A stretch of 64,000 nt of DNA from CAZFVY01 sp964522665 (GCA_964522665.1 CAZFVY010000025.1:3282-67281), one strand, 5' to 3'; positions 52,794 to 62,430 are shown, counted from the first letter of the stretch. Program-made: numbers and translations. The notes: generated by a model not told the origin, from the sequence alone.

Positions 52794-53342
52794 ATGACCG
52801 CTTCGGAGCCATCAACAAACAAAGATCAACCGCTCGTAATCCTTGGCGGTGGCGTCAGGCAGCGTCTCCGTGCCGCCCGCTGGGTTTTCAGACTGGCGCT
52901 TTCGCTGCTTGGAACGATTGCGTCGGCGGAAGACGATGGACCCGGCTCGTCTGGAACTGCGGTGGGCAGCGCGCAGAAGAAGGAAGGCGATGGGCAAATC
53001 GTCGTGGTCAACTCCGGAGCTTTCCCGCAAGCGCCGTTGACGGCCTCCGCGCCGTCCGGTTCGGCCGCGGTGATCGCGATTCTCCAAAAGCTTCAATCCG
53101 ATCGTGATGCGTTCTTGAAACAGCAAAAGGCGCTGCAATTGCAGCTGAGCGCCGCCAATGGGGCGCGCCGGGCCGAAGTGCGGGAACAGTTGCGGGAGAA
53201 TTTGGACCATTGGATCGCGGATCAAAAGGAGTTGCAGCAGGACATTCGGGACACCGAGAGGCGGCTGCAGATTGGCATCGCCAGCCATAGCGAGATGATC
53301 GCTCAGGCGAAGGAAGCCACCCAAAGCCATCGCAAGAAATGA
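52794..53342 (+). CDS. Predicted secreted coiled-coil protein
   Basis: A 182-residue protein starting at MTASEPSTNKDQPLV; an ATG 9 codons upstream is an alternative. Residues about 25-45 form a hydrophobic segment (WVFRLALSLLGTIASAEDDG), possibly a signal peptide after an unusual 20-residue N-region. Residues about 100-170 are strongly heptad-like and charged (QSDRDAFLKQQKALQLQLSA, EQLRENLDHWIADQKELQQ). I do not recognise the family. It is 97 bp upstream of the barrel protein gene on the same strand. Confidence 0.6.
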   Translation: MTASEPSTNKDQPLVILGGGVRQRLRAARWVFRLALSLLGTIASAEDDGPGSSGTAVGSAQKKEGDGQIVVVNSGAFPQAPLTASAPSGSAAVIAILQKLQSDRDAFLKQQKALQLQLSAANGARRAEVREQLRENLDHWIADQKELQQDIRDTERRLQIGIASHSEMIAQAKEATQSHRKK

Positions 53343-53439
53343 GTCGTCGGTCCGGCTTACGGCTGGACAGTCCGGCGCGGTTCGGTTAGTCGGTAAGCGT
53401 CGCCGGTGGCGTCGAGCCGCCGCTGATCGCTTTTTCTGA

Positions 53440-54558
53440 ATGCGCCTCAATCGCTGCGGGAAAGCCGGATTCCGTGCGTGGCGCTGGGTCATCGGACTCC
53501 TCCTTCTGCCGGTCCGGATGCAGGCTGAAGAGCCAGCCTTTTCGTTTTGGGAGAGTACCGTCGATGTGCGGGCCGGCGCCGGGTACAAGGATAACGTACT
53601 GCTTTCCAACCAAAACGCGATTGGTAGTCCGTTTTGGTCCACCGGTTTGGAGCTGCTCCTCGCGCGACTCTCCACCGACGCGCGCGAGGCGAATTTTTTC
53701 CTCAGTGGGGAGGACATCCGTTACCTCAACAACGGTCCGGTGGACAAGGAGCAAACCCTGATTTCTCAGGCGCAGTTCAAGCAGTCGTTCACGCCCGTCT
53801 GGGCGGTGGGAATGCAGTTTGGTTACCTCTACCAAAATCAGATTTTCGACGCCTCGACGACGGAAACTGTCGGCACGGTCCGCGCTGTCGGACATACGCT
53901 TCTGATGCGGCCCACGATCGAGTGGGCGTTCACGCCACCTTACGTCATGGAATTGGCGTTTCCAGTTAACCGCCAATACTTTAGGGCGCCGCTCGACAAC
54001 TATTGGGAGGGCGGGCCGATGCTGACGCTGACGCGCCGATTCGCGGAGAATTCCGACGCGAGCGTTAGCTACCAAATCGGGCGCCGGTCGTACGACACCC
54101 GCCAGCAGTTGGACCTTGCGGGGCTGGAGATTCCCGGCACGTCGCTCGCGTTCATCCGTGAAGAGGTCCAGGTAGGTCTCCGGCAAAGCTGGGGCGAGGA
54201 TTGGCGCTGGCGTTCGACCGCCCGGGCGCTTTACGAGCGGAACCGGGACAACGGGTCCGGTTTTGTAAATTATCGGCGGGCGCAAGTTTCCGAACAACTT
54301 CGTTACCACGTGAAGCTCTGGGAGGCGCAGGTCGGCTTGCGGTTCAACTATTACGACTACGACTGGCAGACTGTCAGCGCGACGAATCTGGCGAAGCGGG
54401 CGCGCTGGGGCGGAGCGGTCTCGTTTCGCGCGGAGCGCCGCGTTTCCAAGAGCGTCAAACTCTTCGGCGAGTACGAGTTTGAGAACTATCTTTCCAATCA
54501 GATTTTCGACCAGTACAACGTCAACAAGGGGGTGGTCGGGGTTGACTGGGAATTCTAG
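53440..54558 (+). CDS. Predicted outer-membrane beta-barrel protein
   Basis: A 372-residue protein. A signal peptide covers about residues 1-29 (WRWVIGLLLLPVRMQA). The mature sequence is rich in alternating aromatic/polar strands and ends in the outer-membrane motif NKGVVGVDWEF (C-terminal phenylalanine). Repeated blocks such as VDVRAGAGYKDNVLL and GRRSYDTRQQLDL suggest a barrel of 12-16 strands. Related sequences are often annotated simply as outer membrane beta-barrel protein. Likely a channel or binding protein of unknown substrate. Confidence 0.65.
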   Translation: MRLNRCGKAGFRAWRWVIGLLLLPVRMQAEEPAFSFWESTVDVRAGAGYKDNVLLSNQNAIGSPFWSTGLELLLARLSTDAREANFFLSGEDIRYLNNGPVDKEQTLISQAQFKQSFTPVWAVGMQFGYLYQNQIFDASTTETVGTVRAVGHTLLMRPTIEWAFTPPYVMELAFPVNRQYFRAPLDNYWEGGPMLTLTRRFAENSDASVSYQIGRRSYDTRQQLDLAGLEIPGTSLAFIREEVQVGLRQSWGEDWRWRSTARALYERNRDNGSGFVNYRRAQVSEQLRYHVKLWEAQVGLRFNYYDYDWQTVSATNLAKRARWGGAVSFRAERRVSKSVKLFGEYEFENYLSNQIFDQYNVNKGVVGVDWEF

Positions 54559-54630
54559 TCAGGCTATAAAGTAGGTGGGTAAACGTGAACAGTTTATTGA
54601 ACGAACTACCGGCGAACCGTTAAGATTTGC

Positions 54631-56142
54631 TTGCGTGACTCGAACCACAGCGCTCGGCCGGACTCCGAACCGGTCGAAGGACGACGGCGCGTCGGCGCGT
54701 CGGCCGGTCGCGGACCGCGGCGCGGATGGCTGGCCCCGCCGGTGGTCATCACGCTGACGCTCCTAACGTTTGCGGTCGCGCTTTATCTGGTCAGCTTGCA
54801 ATTGCGGCGTCAAGTCCGCGAGCAGATCGCCGGGCGCGACGCCCGCTTGTTTTACGCGATGACCATGATGCGCCAGCGGCTGACGGAGGCTGAGGGCGCG
54901 ACGGACGGCTGGCTCGAAGATCCGAGAAACCAAGTCGCGCTCGTTCTGAAGGTGTCGGATTTGTTGCCGGACTATGACGTGCTAGGCATTCGCCTGTTCA
55001 ACCCCGCGGGACGATATGTCGGCTCATTTTCCACCAATCTTACCGCGGCCGAGTTGGACGGCCCCGACGTTTTGGAATTGCAGGAGCTTCGGACGGTCAG
55101 TCACTTTCGTCCGGCCTATCGATTGGGGGAGAATTTTGCCGATGCGCCGCGCGCCGACCAGACTGACCCGGTGCTCGAGTTGCTCATGCCGATCCACCGG
55201 GACGGCGACCCCCGCCTTTTGGGGATCGCGCAGCTTTTGGTCCCCGGGGCGAGCATTGCCGCGGAATTCGCCCAGCTGGATAAATACCTCTTCGGCCAGG
55301 CGGCGGTCGTCTTCTGGATTGGCGGCGCGTTTATCGTCATTTCGCTCGGTTGGGCCTTTCGCCGGTTGGAAAAGGGGAACCGGCTGCTGGCGGCGCGCAC
55401 GGCGGATTTGTTGAGGGCTAATCACGAACTAACCCTCGCCGCCAAGAGCTCGGCGGTCGGTTCCGTCGCGGCGCACCTCATTCACGGGTTGAAAAATCCG
55501 CTCTCCGGACTCCAGAATTTTATGGACAGCCGGAGTCACGACGGCGGTGGAGACTCGGACACCGATTGGCAGTTGGCGGTTTCGACGACGCGGCGGATGC
55601 AGAGCTTAATCAGCGAGGTGGTCCGCGTGTTAGGCGAAGAAAACCGCGCCTGCGACTACGAGGTCTCGCTGGAGGAGCTGGTCGGAATGCTTGCCGCGAA
55701 AGCCGAACCGTGCGCGCGGCACGCCGGTGTTCAGTTCGAGATTCGGCGTACCGCCGAGGCGACGCTGGCCAACCGCGACGCCAATCTGATCCTGCTGATC
55801 CTCGACATATTGTTGCAGAACGCTTTTCAAGCCACGCCACCCGGCCGGTTGGTGCGCGTGAGCCTGCGCCAGGCGGGCGAGAAAGTGGTCTGTGAAGTCC
55901 AGGATCAAGGCCGAGGCATTCCCGAGAGCCTGCGCGAAAGCTTGTTCACCCCGTGTCAGACGACCAAGGAAGGCGGCACCGGCATCGGCTTGGCGATCGC
56001 CAAACAATTGGCCGCGCATATCGGCGCGGAACTTGAGTTGACCCGCAGCGCCGCGGACGGCTGCCTCTTCTCCCTGTCGCTGCCGGACAAGCCCGCCGTC
56101 GTGATGCCCGACGGCTTGGACGCGGCCATTCTCGACCGATGA
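54631..56142 (+). CDS. Membrane sensor histidine kinase, NtrB-like dimerisation motif
   Basis: A 503-residue kinase starting at TTG (start tentative; the first 30 residues are Arg-rich). Membrane helix 1 is about residues 38-58 (TLLTFAVALYLVSLQL), a periplasmic sensor domain covers about 60-225, and helix 2 is about residues 229-250. The phosphoacceptor H285 is in AHLIHGLKNPLSGLQNFMDS, an H-x3-NPL motif like NtrB. The ATPase domain has ILLQNAFQATP (N box), VQDQGRGIPESLRESLF (G1) and GGTGIGLAIA (G2). No response-regulator gene adjoins. It overlaps the next gene by ATGA. Confidence 0.88.
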   Translation: MRDSNHSARPDSEPVEGRRRVGASAGRGPRRGWLAPPVVITLTLLTFAVALYLVSLQLRRQVREQIAGRDARLFYAMTMMRQRLTEAEGATDGWLEDPRNQVALVLKVSDLLPDYDVLGIRLFNPAGRYVGSFSTNLTAAELDGPDVLELQELRTVSHFRPAYRLGENFADAPRADQTDPVLELLMPIHRDGDPRLLGIAQLLVPGASIAAEFAQLDKYLFGQAAVVFWIGGAFIVISLGWAFRRLEKGNRLLAARTADLLRANHELTLAAKSSAVGSVAAHLIHGLKNPLSGLQNFMDSRSHDGGGDSDTDWQLAVSTTRRMQSLISEVVRVLGEENRACDYEVSLEELVGMLAAKAEPCARHAGVQFEIRRTAEATLANRDANLILLILDILLQNAFQATPPGRLVRVSLRQAGEKVVCEVQDQGRGIPESLRESLFTPCQTTKEGGTGIGLAIAKQLAAHIGAELELTRSAADGCLFSLSLPDKPAVVMPDGLDAAILDR

Positions 56143-58298
56143 TTTCCTTTCTTAGTCGCCGGCGAGGGACGGTATGGTCGCGGTCGCTCCCCCGGACGCA
56201 CGGCGTTTGGGCGCCAGGGCTTGGCCTCGTTCTGCTCGCGGTTGCGGCAGTCTGCTTTCCCGTGACGCTCGTTGGCGCCACTTTTCCCCTGACCTGGCGT
56301 TGGTCCAACCCGACTCCGCACGGTAACAACATTATCGACATGGCCTATGGCGCCGGCATGGCGGTTCAAGTCGCCGAACGCGGCCAGATCTACACCAGCG
56401 ACGACATGATCTTGTGGACGCCCCGGACCAGTCACGTCACCAACTCTTTGCGCGCCGTCACATTCTTTGGCCAGCGAGTGGTGATCTCGGGTGAAAACGG
56501 GCTGGTTCTCTATGCCGATTCCCCCACGGCGTTTCAGACGGTGGGATTAGGGACGACTGATTGGCTCGAGGGCGTGGCCGCTTCGACCAACCTCTTGGTC
56601 GCCGTCGGTGACAATGCCGCGATTTACACGAGCAGTGACGCGGTTATCTGGCAGCGCCACCCGCAGTCGTTCTCCACTTGGTTGCGCGGCGTGGCGTACG
56701 GCGCCGGCCTGTTTGTCGCGGTGGGCGAGACTGGCTTTATCGCGACCAGCACGAATGGCGTCCAGTGGCATCAAGTCGCGAGCGGAACGACCGTGGACCT
56801 CAATAAGGTTGAGTGGGTGACCGACGGTTTTTGGGCGGTGGGCGACAGCGGGGCGACGCTCAACAGCGTCACCGGAGCGACATGGCGTTCCGTCACCACC
56901 GGCGCGACGAATACCCTTTTTACCGTCGCGGGTAATGGCGCGGAGCGGCTGGTGGTCGGAGATGACGAGCTGCGATTGCGCGGGGCGAACCTGGCGTGGA
57001 CGGACCAGATTTCCTCCAGCCTGGCGGCCCCGGCGCCGTTATGGACCTACTACGACGCGTTTTTCAACGCCGGCAGTTATTTCCTCGGCGGCCGCACTGG
57101 CATGCTTGTGGCCAGCTCCACCAGCACCAACGGCGTGATCGCGTGGTCCCCTTACAGCGATTCGATTCGCAATTGGCTCTGGGACCTGACCGTGACGCCC
57201 AACTTTTATGCCGCGGTGGGTGACCGCGCCACGGTGATGACGAGCGATAATGGCTTGGACTGGACGCTTGAATTAGTCCCGAATGCGGTGACAAACGCGG
57301 TGTTCCTTGGCGTCAACTCCACCACGAATCTGCTCGTCGCCGTCGGCAATCAAGGCGCCATCATCACCAGCGCCAACGTTTACAGCAACGTGACCGTCAC
57401 CAACATCGTCGGCACCAACGTGATCGTGACCAACATGGTGGCCAGCGCTTTTGGCGTCATCTGGAACGCCGTCCAACCGCGGCCGACCACCAACGATTTG
57501 CAGGGAATTACGCCCTTTGGGAATCAATGGGTCGCCACCGGCGACAACGGACTGGTCCTGACCAGCCCCGACGGGGCCACGTGGACGCGGCGCACGACGC
57601 CGACCACCAGCTTCCTCTCCAGCGTGACCACGTTTCCCGGCGGACTCGTCGCGGTCGGCGACCGGGGAACCATCCTGACCAGCGCCAACGGCGTCTCGTG
57701 GACCGCGCAAACGTCCGGCACGACGAATTGGGTCTATCGGGTGCGCTATTTGGGCGGCCGCCTGATGGCCGTGGGGCAGAACGGGATTCTCCTTACCAGC
57801 GGCGATGGCGCCCGCTGGTCCGCGCTTAACAGCGGCGTCACGAATTGGCTCAACGACGTCGCCTTCGTGGACAACGCCTGGTTCGTCGCCGGAACGCAGG
57901 GGACGCTGCAATCAAGTACCAATGGGACCGCTTGGACCGACGCGGGGATGGTGACCGAGAAGTCGCTCTACGCGCTCGGCGCGATCAGCAATCAGTTGAT
58001 CACGGTCGGCATCGAGGGGATCATTTTGCGGGCGCAATTGGAGCCGATTCTTGACCCGGTCACGATTCAACAATTCGCCCGGCATCAGTCCGCGACCAAC
58101 GCTTTTGAAAACGTGTTTCTTTTCTCCGGCAAACCGGACGAGCGTTTTACGTTGGACGCCAGCCCCGACCTCAAAAGCTGGACGACGGGGCCGCTCCTCG
58201 AGTTTTTTGACAGCTCGGGAACCTTGCTTTATTTGGAGACGGTGACGAACGCCGCCCCCGACCTGAATCAATACTTCCGCGGCGCCTCCAGCCCGTGA
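56139..58298 (+). CDS. 719-residue secreted beta-propeller with YCF48/BNR-like repeats
   Basis: A signal peptide (residues about 22-50, LGLVLLAVAAVCFPVTLVGA) leads into about a dozen repeats of roughly 40 residues with the consensus L-x-G-V-A-Y-x-x-G-L-F-V-A-V-G-E-x-G, for example VAYGAGLFVAVGETGFIATS and VTTFPGGLVAVGDRGTILTS. This is the Ycf48/BNR-like propeller pattern, more than one propeller's worth. The C-terminal 60 residues form a separate small domain. Its ATG overlaps the kinase stop, so it is probably made with the kinase, perhaps as a ligand-binding partner. Function unknown. Confidence 0.75.
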   Translation: MISFLSRRRGTVWSRSLPRTHGVWAPGLGLVLLAVAAVCFPVTLVGATFPLTWRWSNPTPHGNNIIDMAYGAGMAVQVAERGQIYTSDDMILWTPRTSHVTNSLRAVTFFGQRVVISGENGLVLYADSPTAFQTVGLGTTDWLEGVAASTNLLVAVGDNAAIYTSSDAVIWQRHPQSFSTWLRGVAYGAGLFVAVGETGFIATSTNGVQWHQVASGTTVDLNKVEWVTDGFWAVGDSGATLNSVTGATWRSVTTGATNTLFTVAGNGAERLVVGDDELRLRGANLAWTDQISSSLAAPAPLWTYYDAFFNAGSYFLGGRTGMLVASSTSTNGVIAWSPYSDSIRNWLWDLTVTPNFYAAVGDRATVMTSDNGLDWTLELVPNAVTNAVFLGVNSTTNLLVAVGNQGAIITSANVYSNVTVTNIVGTNVIVTNMVASAFGVIWNAVQPRPTTNDLQGITPFGNQWVATGDNGLVLTSPDGATWTRRTTPTTSFLSSVTTFPGGLVAVGDRGTILTSANGVSWTAQTSGTTNWVYRVRYLGGRLMAVGQNGILLTSGDGARWSALNSGVTNWLNDVAFVDNAWFVAGTQGTLQSSTNGTAWTDAGMVTEKSLYALGAISNQLITVGIEGIILRAQLEPILDPVTIQQFARHQSATNAFENVFLFSGKPDERFTLDASPDLKSWTTGPLLEFFDSSGTLLYLETVTNAAPDLNQYFRGASSP

Positions 58299-58322
58299 CC
58301 GGGCTGCCGGCCGCGGCTTGGC

Positions 58323-59144
58323 TCACGGCTCGAAAAGTGAGGTCGCGCCCATGAGCGCGGCCCCGAAGATGAAGGCCAGGAAAAGCTTGAGGCGGTCGTG
58401 GGAATGGAATTGGACTTCCGGCAGCAGGTCCGCCAGCGCGATGCAGAGAAAGGTGCCGGAGCTGAACGCCAGCGCCGAGCCGGTGAAAACATTATTCAAT
58501 TGGCCGGCCAGGAAACTTTTGCCGACGTAGAAGAGCGCGGCGCCGAGCGGAATCAGGAGCGAAAAGAACGCCTGCACCAGCAGTGTCCGGCGACGGCCGA
58601 TATGCGCTTTCATCAAGAGCGTTGAGATCGTCAGGGAATCCGCCGGTTTGTGCAGGGCGGTCGCCAGGAAGACCGCGAACCCGAGGTTGGGCGGCGACGC
58701 GGGCCCGAAAACGGCGCTCCCGAGCGCGACGCCGCCCAGCAGCGTGTGGATCGAGAGGCCGGTGACCGCCGACCACCCGGCGACGCGCGGCGCCGCCGAG
58801 TGAAGCTCCGGATGGGCGCCGTGGGCGTGCCCGGCGTGATCGTGCGCCGCGGGCGCGGCGTCATCGGCGTCGTCATCCGCCTCGGTCGAGCTGTGACTGT
58901 GCGGACTGAGGAACCGTTCGATGACGTAGAGTCCGATGACGCCCAGCGCGATCCACCAGCCGAACGTATGACGGGCGAGCTCGGCCGCCTCGGGCAGCAT
59001 GTGAAAGCAGGCGGCGCCGAGCATCGCGCCGGCCGACAAGCTCAGATAAACCTGCATTTTCAGATGCGACACTCCCGTCGAGAGCGGGAGGCAGCCGCCG
59101 GCCAGCGAGACGGCCGCGATGACCAGGCAATATAAATAAATCAT
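58323..59144 (-). CDS. ZIP-family divalent metal transporter
   Basis: A 273-residue protein with about eight membrane helices. A His-rich loop at residues about 88-115 (HSHSSTEADDDADDAAPAAH, then DHAGHAHGAH) precedes helix 4, whose GLSIHTLLGGVALGSA and the following AVFLATALHKPADSLTIS supply the transport-site histidines. ZIP proteins import zinc, iron or manganese down a gradient. Convergent with the propeller gene. Confidence 0.92.
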   Translation of the reverse strand: MIYLYCLVIAAVSLAGGCLPLSTGVSHLKMQVYLSLSAGAMLGAACFHMLPEAAELARHTFGWWIALGVIGLYVIERFLSPHSHSSTEADDDADDAAPAAHDHAGHAHGAHPELHSAAPRVAGWSAVTGLSIHTLLGGVALGSAVFGPASPPNLGFAVFLATALHKPADSLTISTLLMKAHIGRRRTLLVQAFFSLLIPLGAALFYVGKSFLAGQLNNVFTGSALAFSSGTFLCIALADLLPEVQFHSHDRLKLFLAFIFGAALMGATSLFEP

Positions 59145-59339
59145 GAACGTCCAGAATTACTGCTCCGTCGTCGCGCGCGAAGTAATCCGGGTTAATCTGC
59201 ACCTCGCCCGCCGCCAGAGGCGCGCGAGACCGGCTTTTCCCTGAAATTATGTTGCGTTCGCGTGGCGGAAACTTTAGTTTTACGGCATGATAACAACGAC
59301 CCGCGCAAACTCCAGCCTTTCTGGAACACTCCCAAGACT

Positions 59340-59711
59340 ATGATCAGATTCACTCCCGGCGAATTGAACGTAATGCAAATCCTCTGGCAACACGGCGAGC
59401 AGAAACCGCCGGAGATTCAGGCGCATTATCCCGAGCGGATCAAGAATTCCGCCTTGCGGTCGTACCTGACCATTTTGGTGAACAAGGGCCATATCAGCCG
59501 CAAACGTCAGGGCCGCGCGTTTTTCTACAAGACCAAGACCAAGGAACCGGCGGCGCTCAAGAGCATGCTGAGCCAAATGGTCGAGGTGTTTTTTCACGGC
59601 AAGACCGACGCCTTGGTTTCGCATTTAATCAAGACGGAAGGCTATTCAGCGGACCAACTCACGAAGTTGCGCCACGCCGCCCACGCGTCCGGTGAGTCCA
59701 AGGGTAAGTAG
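59340..59711 (+). CDS. BlaI/MecI/CopY-family transcriptional repressor
   Basis: A 123-residue winged-helix protein starting at MIRFTPGELNVMQILWQHGE; a GTG 26 codons upstream is less likely. The DNA-binding part has PPEIQAHYPERIKNSALRSY and VNKGHISRKRQGRAFFYKTK, and the C-terminal part has the dimerisation helix. BlaI normally partners a BlaR1/M56 protease, but no such gene is next to it here; the neighbours are a ZIP gene and a convergent TPR gene. Confidence 0.88.
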   Translation: MIRFTPGELNVMQILWQHGEQKPPEIQAHYPERIKNSALRSYLTILVNKGHISRKRQGRAFFYKTKTKEPAALKSMLSQMVEVFFHGKTDALVSHLIKTEGYSADQLTKLRHAAHASGESKGK

Positions 59712-59728
59712 CCCGCGCGATCGCTTTG

Positions 59729-59756
59729 GCGGTTGCGGCGGATCGGCCGCAACCGC
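59729..59756. terminator. Candidate bidirectional terminator between convergent genes
   Basis: A perfect 11-bp hairpin (GCGGTTGCGGC-GGATCG-GCCGCAACCGC) lies 17 bp after the BlaI-like stop, before the convergent TPR gene. A short TTT follows on the plus strand. Strong stem, weak T-tract. Confidence 0.6.
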
Positions 59757-59857
59757 GCAGTTTCCCCCCAAGTTCCATTCGCCCGCGGCCGGTGGTTAGA
59801 CTCCCGAATCGGTTCACCGCCTGGGCTTCCTGCCGCCTTCGAGAGCGTGGTTCCGGA

Positions 59858-60355
59858 TTAAAGACGGGCAATCGCCTCGCGCAGCGGCGCCAGGTCCGGG
59901 TCTTTCCCGGCCATGGTTTTAATCGCTTTCCGATCACCCAGCTTGGCCGCCCGTTCGAGCCATTCCCACGCCTCGTCCAATCGGCGCATTTGACACGCGT
60001 AGCACGCCAGATTATAGGCGATCACCGGCTCGTTTTTGAATCTTTCCGCCGCCGGCAGCAACGCGTCCCACGCCTCTTGCGTCCGCTTCAATTCGTGCAG
60101 GGCGTAGGACCGGTGAATCCAGCCCGACGCTTCGTCCGGGGCGGCCGCCATGAGGGCTTCCGCCGAGGCGAGGCAGTTGCCCCATTCTTTCTGGCGGGCC
60201 GCGATTTGCCAGCGCGCGTTCAGGACTTCCGGATGATCTTGGTGCTCCTCCGGCAGCTCGGCCAACTCCAGGGCGGCCTCCCGCGGGCAGCCCAGTTCGA
60301 GCCAGCCTTGCGCGGCTAAGACGAAAAAGCTGGCGGGTGGCTCGAGTGGCTTCAT
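59858..60355 (-). CDS. Tetratricopeptide-repeat protein
   Basis: A 165-residue helical protein with about four TPR-like units; the clearest are ASGWIHRSYALHELKRTQEA and EPVIAYNLACYACQMRRLDE. No signal peptide or membrane segment, so it is cytoplasmic. Its ATG overlaps the CobA-HemD stop (ATGA). Partner unknown. Confidence 0.8.
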   Translation of the reverse strand: MKPLEPPASFFVLAAQGWLELGCPREAALELAELPEEHQDHPEVLNARWQIAARQKEWGNCLASAEALMAAAPDEASGWIHRSYALHELKRTQEAWDALLPAAERFKNEPVIAYNLACYACQMRRLDEAWEWLERAAKLGDRKAIKTMAGKDPDLAPLREAIARL

Positions 60356-61890
60356 TTGGCTCCGGCTTTTCGGGCGTGCGTCCGCAACGCCCCGGCGATC
60401 CCTTCAATGTTATGCGGGCGGGCCTCCACGGTCGGCGCCACGCCGAGGGCGGCGAGCGTCTTGCTCGTCTCGGGGCCGATCGAGGCCGTTTTTAATTGAG
60501 GAAACTGTTGCAGCAGTTTCGGCAGGTCAAACCGGGCGTGAAAGTTTTCGACCGTGGAACTGCTGGTGAAAGTGATCCAATCCGCGCCGTTCTCCCGCAA
60601 TGCCGCGGCGGCGCCATCCGGGTCGGCGGTTTCGGGGACCGTGCGATAGCAGGCGATGTCGTCCACGATGGCGCCCATGGCGCTCAGCGTCTCCGGCAGT
60701 TCGGGGTTGGCCACCTCCGCGCGCAAGAGCATGATCTTCAGGTTTTCGATGCTTTCGTAAGCGGCGAAGGCCTTCGCGATCTTCGCGGAAACATATTCTT
60801 CCGGCATCAAATCGACTTTCAAGTGCAGCGCTTTCAACTTCGCCGCCGTCGCCGGGCCAACGGCCGCGATGCGCACCCCGCCGATGTCGCGGAGATCGTC
60901 GAACGCCTTGAAAAAGAAATCGAAAAACCCCGTGACTCCGTTCGGGCTGGTGAAGACGAGCCAGTCGTACGAGTTCAGCTCGAGCAGACCATCCGCCAGG
61001 CGCTGCAATTCCTCGGGCGGTTCGATTCGGATGGTCGGGATTTCCACGACGTCGGCGCCCCACTCCTGCAACTGACGGGTCAGCTCGCTCGCCTGTTCGC
61101 GCGTCCGCGTCACGACGATCCGCTGGCCGAATAACGGGCCATGCTCGAACCAATTCAATTGCTTGCGCAGGCTTACGACTCCGCCGATCACGGTGACGGC
61201 CGGCGCGCCCAGCTTGTGCTCAACCGCGAGGTCGGCGATCGTCGCCAGCGTCCCGGCGATCGATTGTTGCCGACCCGTCGTGCCCCAGCGGATCATCGCG
61301 GCCGGGGTGTCCGCCGCCAGACCGCCGGCCATCAATTCCGCCGCGATTTGGCGAATCCGCTCGGCGCCCATCAGGACGATCTTCGTCCCGGGCGCCTTGG
61401 CCAGCAGATCCCAATCGATACGGCTGCTTTCCTTCGCCGGATCTTCATGCCCGGTGACGACGGTGAAGCTCGAACAGTGGTCGCGGTGCGTGATCGGAAT
61501 GCCCGCGTAGTTCGGCCCGGCGACGATCGACGAGACGCCCGGCACGACCTCAAAGGGAATCTTCTCCGCCGCCAGCCGTTCCGCTTCCTCCGCGCCGCGG
61601 CCGAAGATGTAGGGGTCTCCGCCCTTGAGCCGGACGACCCGTTTGCCCTCGTGCGCCTTGGCCGCGAGCAGATCGTTCAATTCCTCCTGCGGCAGCGCGT
61701 GGGCGCTGGCCCGCTTGCCGCCGTAGATGATTTCCGCCGATTTCGGCGCGAGTTTCAACAGAGCCGGATTGACCAACGCGTCATAAACGACGACGTCGGC
61801 GCGGCCCAGCAATTCCGCGCCACGAACGGTGATCAGACCGGCGTTGCCCGGCCCGGCGCCGACGAGGTAAACGATGCCTTTGGACTTCAT
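60352..61890 (-). CDS. CobA-HemD fusion: uroporphyrinogen-III C-methyltransferase and synthase
   Basis: A 512-residue two-domain protein starting at MKSKGIVYLVGAGPGNAGLI. Residues about 1-245 are the SUMT domain (GAGPGNAGLITVRG, VVRLKGGDPYIFGRGAEEAE, VPGVSSIVAGP, VLMGAERI). Residues about 255-505 are the HemD domain (RIVVTRTREQASELTRQLQE, YDWLVFTSPNGVTGFF, DWITFTSSSTVENF). The two activities follow each other in siroheme/cobalamin entry: linear precursor closed to uroporphyrinogen III, then methylated to precorrin-2. A 9-bp stem-loop (arms 61936-61944 and 61969-61977) lies 46 bp upstream of the start. No other tetrapyrrole gene is near. Confidence 0.94.
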   Translation of the reverse strand: MKSKGIVYLVGAGPGNAGLITVRGAELLGRADVVVYDALVNPALLKLAPKSAEIIYGGKRASAHALPQEELNDLLAAKAHEGKRVVRLKGGDPYIFGRGAEEAERLAAEKIPFEVVPGVSSIVAGPNYAGIPITHRDHCSSFTVVTGHEDPAKESSRIDWDLLAKAPGTKIVLMGAERIRQIAAELMAGGLAADTPAAMIRWGTTGRQQSIAGTLATIADLAVEHKLGAPAVTVIGGVVSLRKQLNWFEHGPLFGQRIVVTRTREQASELTRQLQEWGADVVEIPTIRIEPPEELQRLADGLLELNSYDWLVFTSPNGVTGFFDFFFKAFDDLRDIGGVRIAAVGPATAAKLKALHLKVDLMPEEYVSAKIAKAFAAYESIENLKIMLLRAEVANPELPETLSAMGAIVDDIACYRTVPETADPDGAAAALRENGADWITFTSSSTVENFHARFDLPKLLQQFPQLKTASIGPETSKTLAALGVAPTVEARPHNIEGIAGALRTHARKAGAK

Positions 61891-62004
61891 GCGCGCCGAG
61901 CGTAGTGATTCGTCCCAATGTTCGCAATCCCGCCCTCGGATGGCGCAGGCCCGGCACATCGAAATGGTGCCATCCGAATCGTGTCAACCTGTTTCCTACA
62001 GGCG

Positions 62005-62430
62005 TTAACGAATTGGAAATGCCGCGCAGACCCGTTCAAGTTCACTAAGCGATCGGCCTAACTGGGTCTGGTCGAACTCCAACCTGAAATGGAGGTGGTT
62101 TCGGCCACCCGGCTGATCGGCGATCTCGCCCAGCATTTCAATTCCGCCCCTACCGTCGCCGGTCAGTCGCAGGCTTAATTGTTGCTCTAACGTGCGGAAT
62201 TCAGCCGAGCCTAGCAACGTTTCATGAAGCGGCCGCAGTTGAGTGAGGAATTGGCTCAATTCGCCGGTCAGAATTGACGCGGTAAGCTTTCCGCTAAATC
62301 CGCCGACGCGAACGCGGATCGCGATCGACAGCCAATTGTCATCGTGCTCGTCGCCGGTTGGCGCGTTCTCGTAGTGGAGCACGTCAACGTAAACAAACTT
62401 GTCTTCGTGGTCGCCGAAAGAAACGTTCAC
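62005..62430 (-). CDS. WapI-family immunity-like protein
   Basis: A 141-residue acidic protein starting at GTG. The pattern HDDNWLSIAIRVRVGGFSGK followed by LTGELSQFLTQLRPLHETL resembles the WapI immunity family, which protects cells from CdiA/WapA-type contact toxins or is found as stand-alone proteins. No toxin gene accompanies it. The assignment rests on short motifs only. Confidence 0.5.
   Translation of the reverse strand: MNVSFGDHEDKFVYVDVLHYENAPTGDEHDDNWLSIAIRVRVGGFSGKLTASILTGELSQFLTQLRPLHETLLGSAEFRTLEQQLSLRLTGDGRGGIEMLGEIADQPGGRNHLHFRLEFDQTQLGRSLSELERVCAAFPIR

Noticed and set aside
61936..61977. A riboswitch upstream of the CobA-HemD gene
   Set aside because: Only a single 9-bp stem with a 24-nt loop is present; none of the conserved cobalamin-riboswitch blocks can be found.
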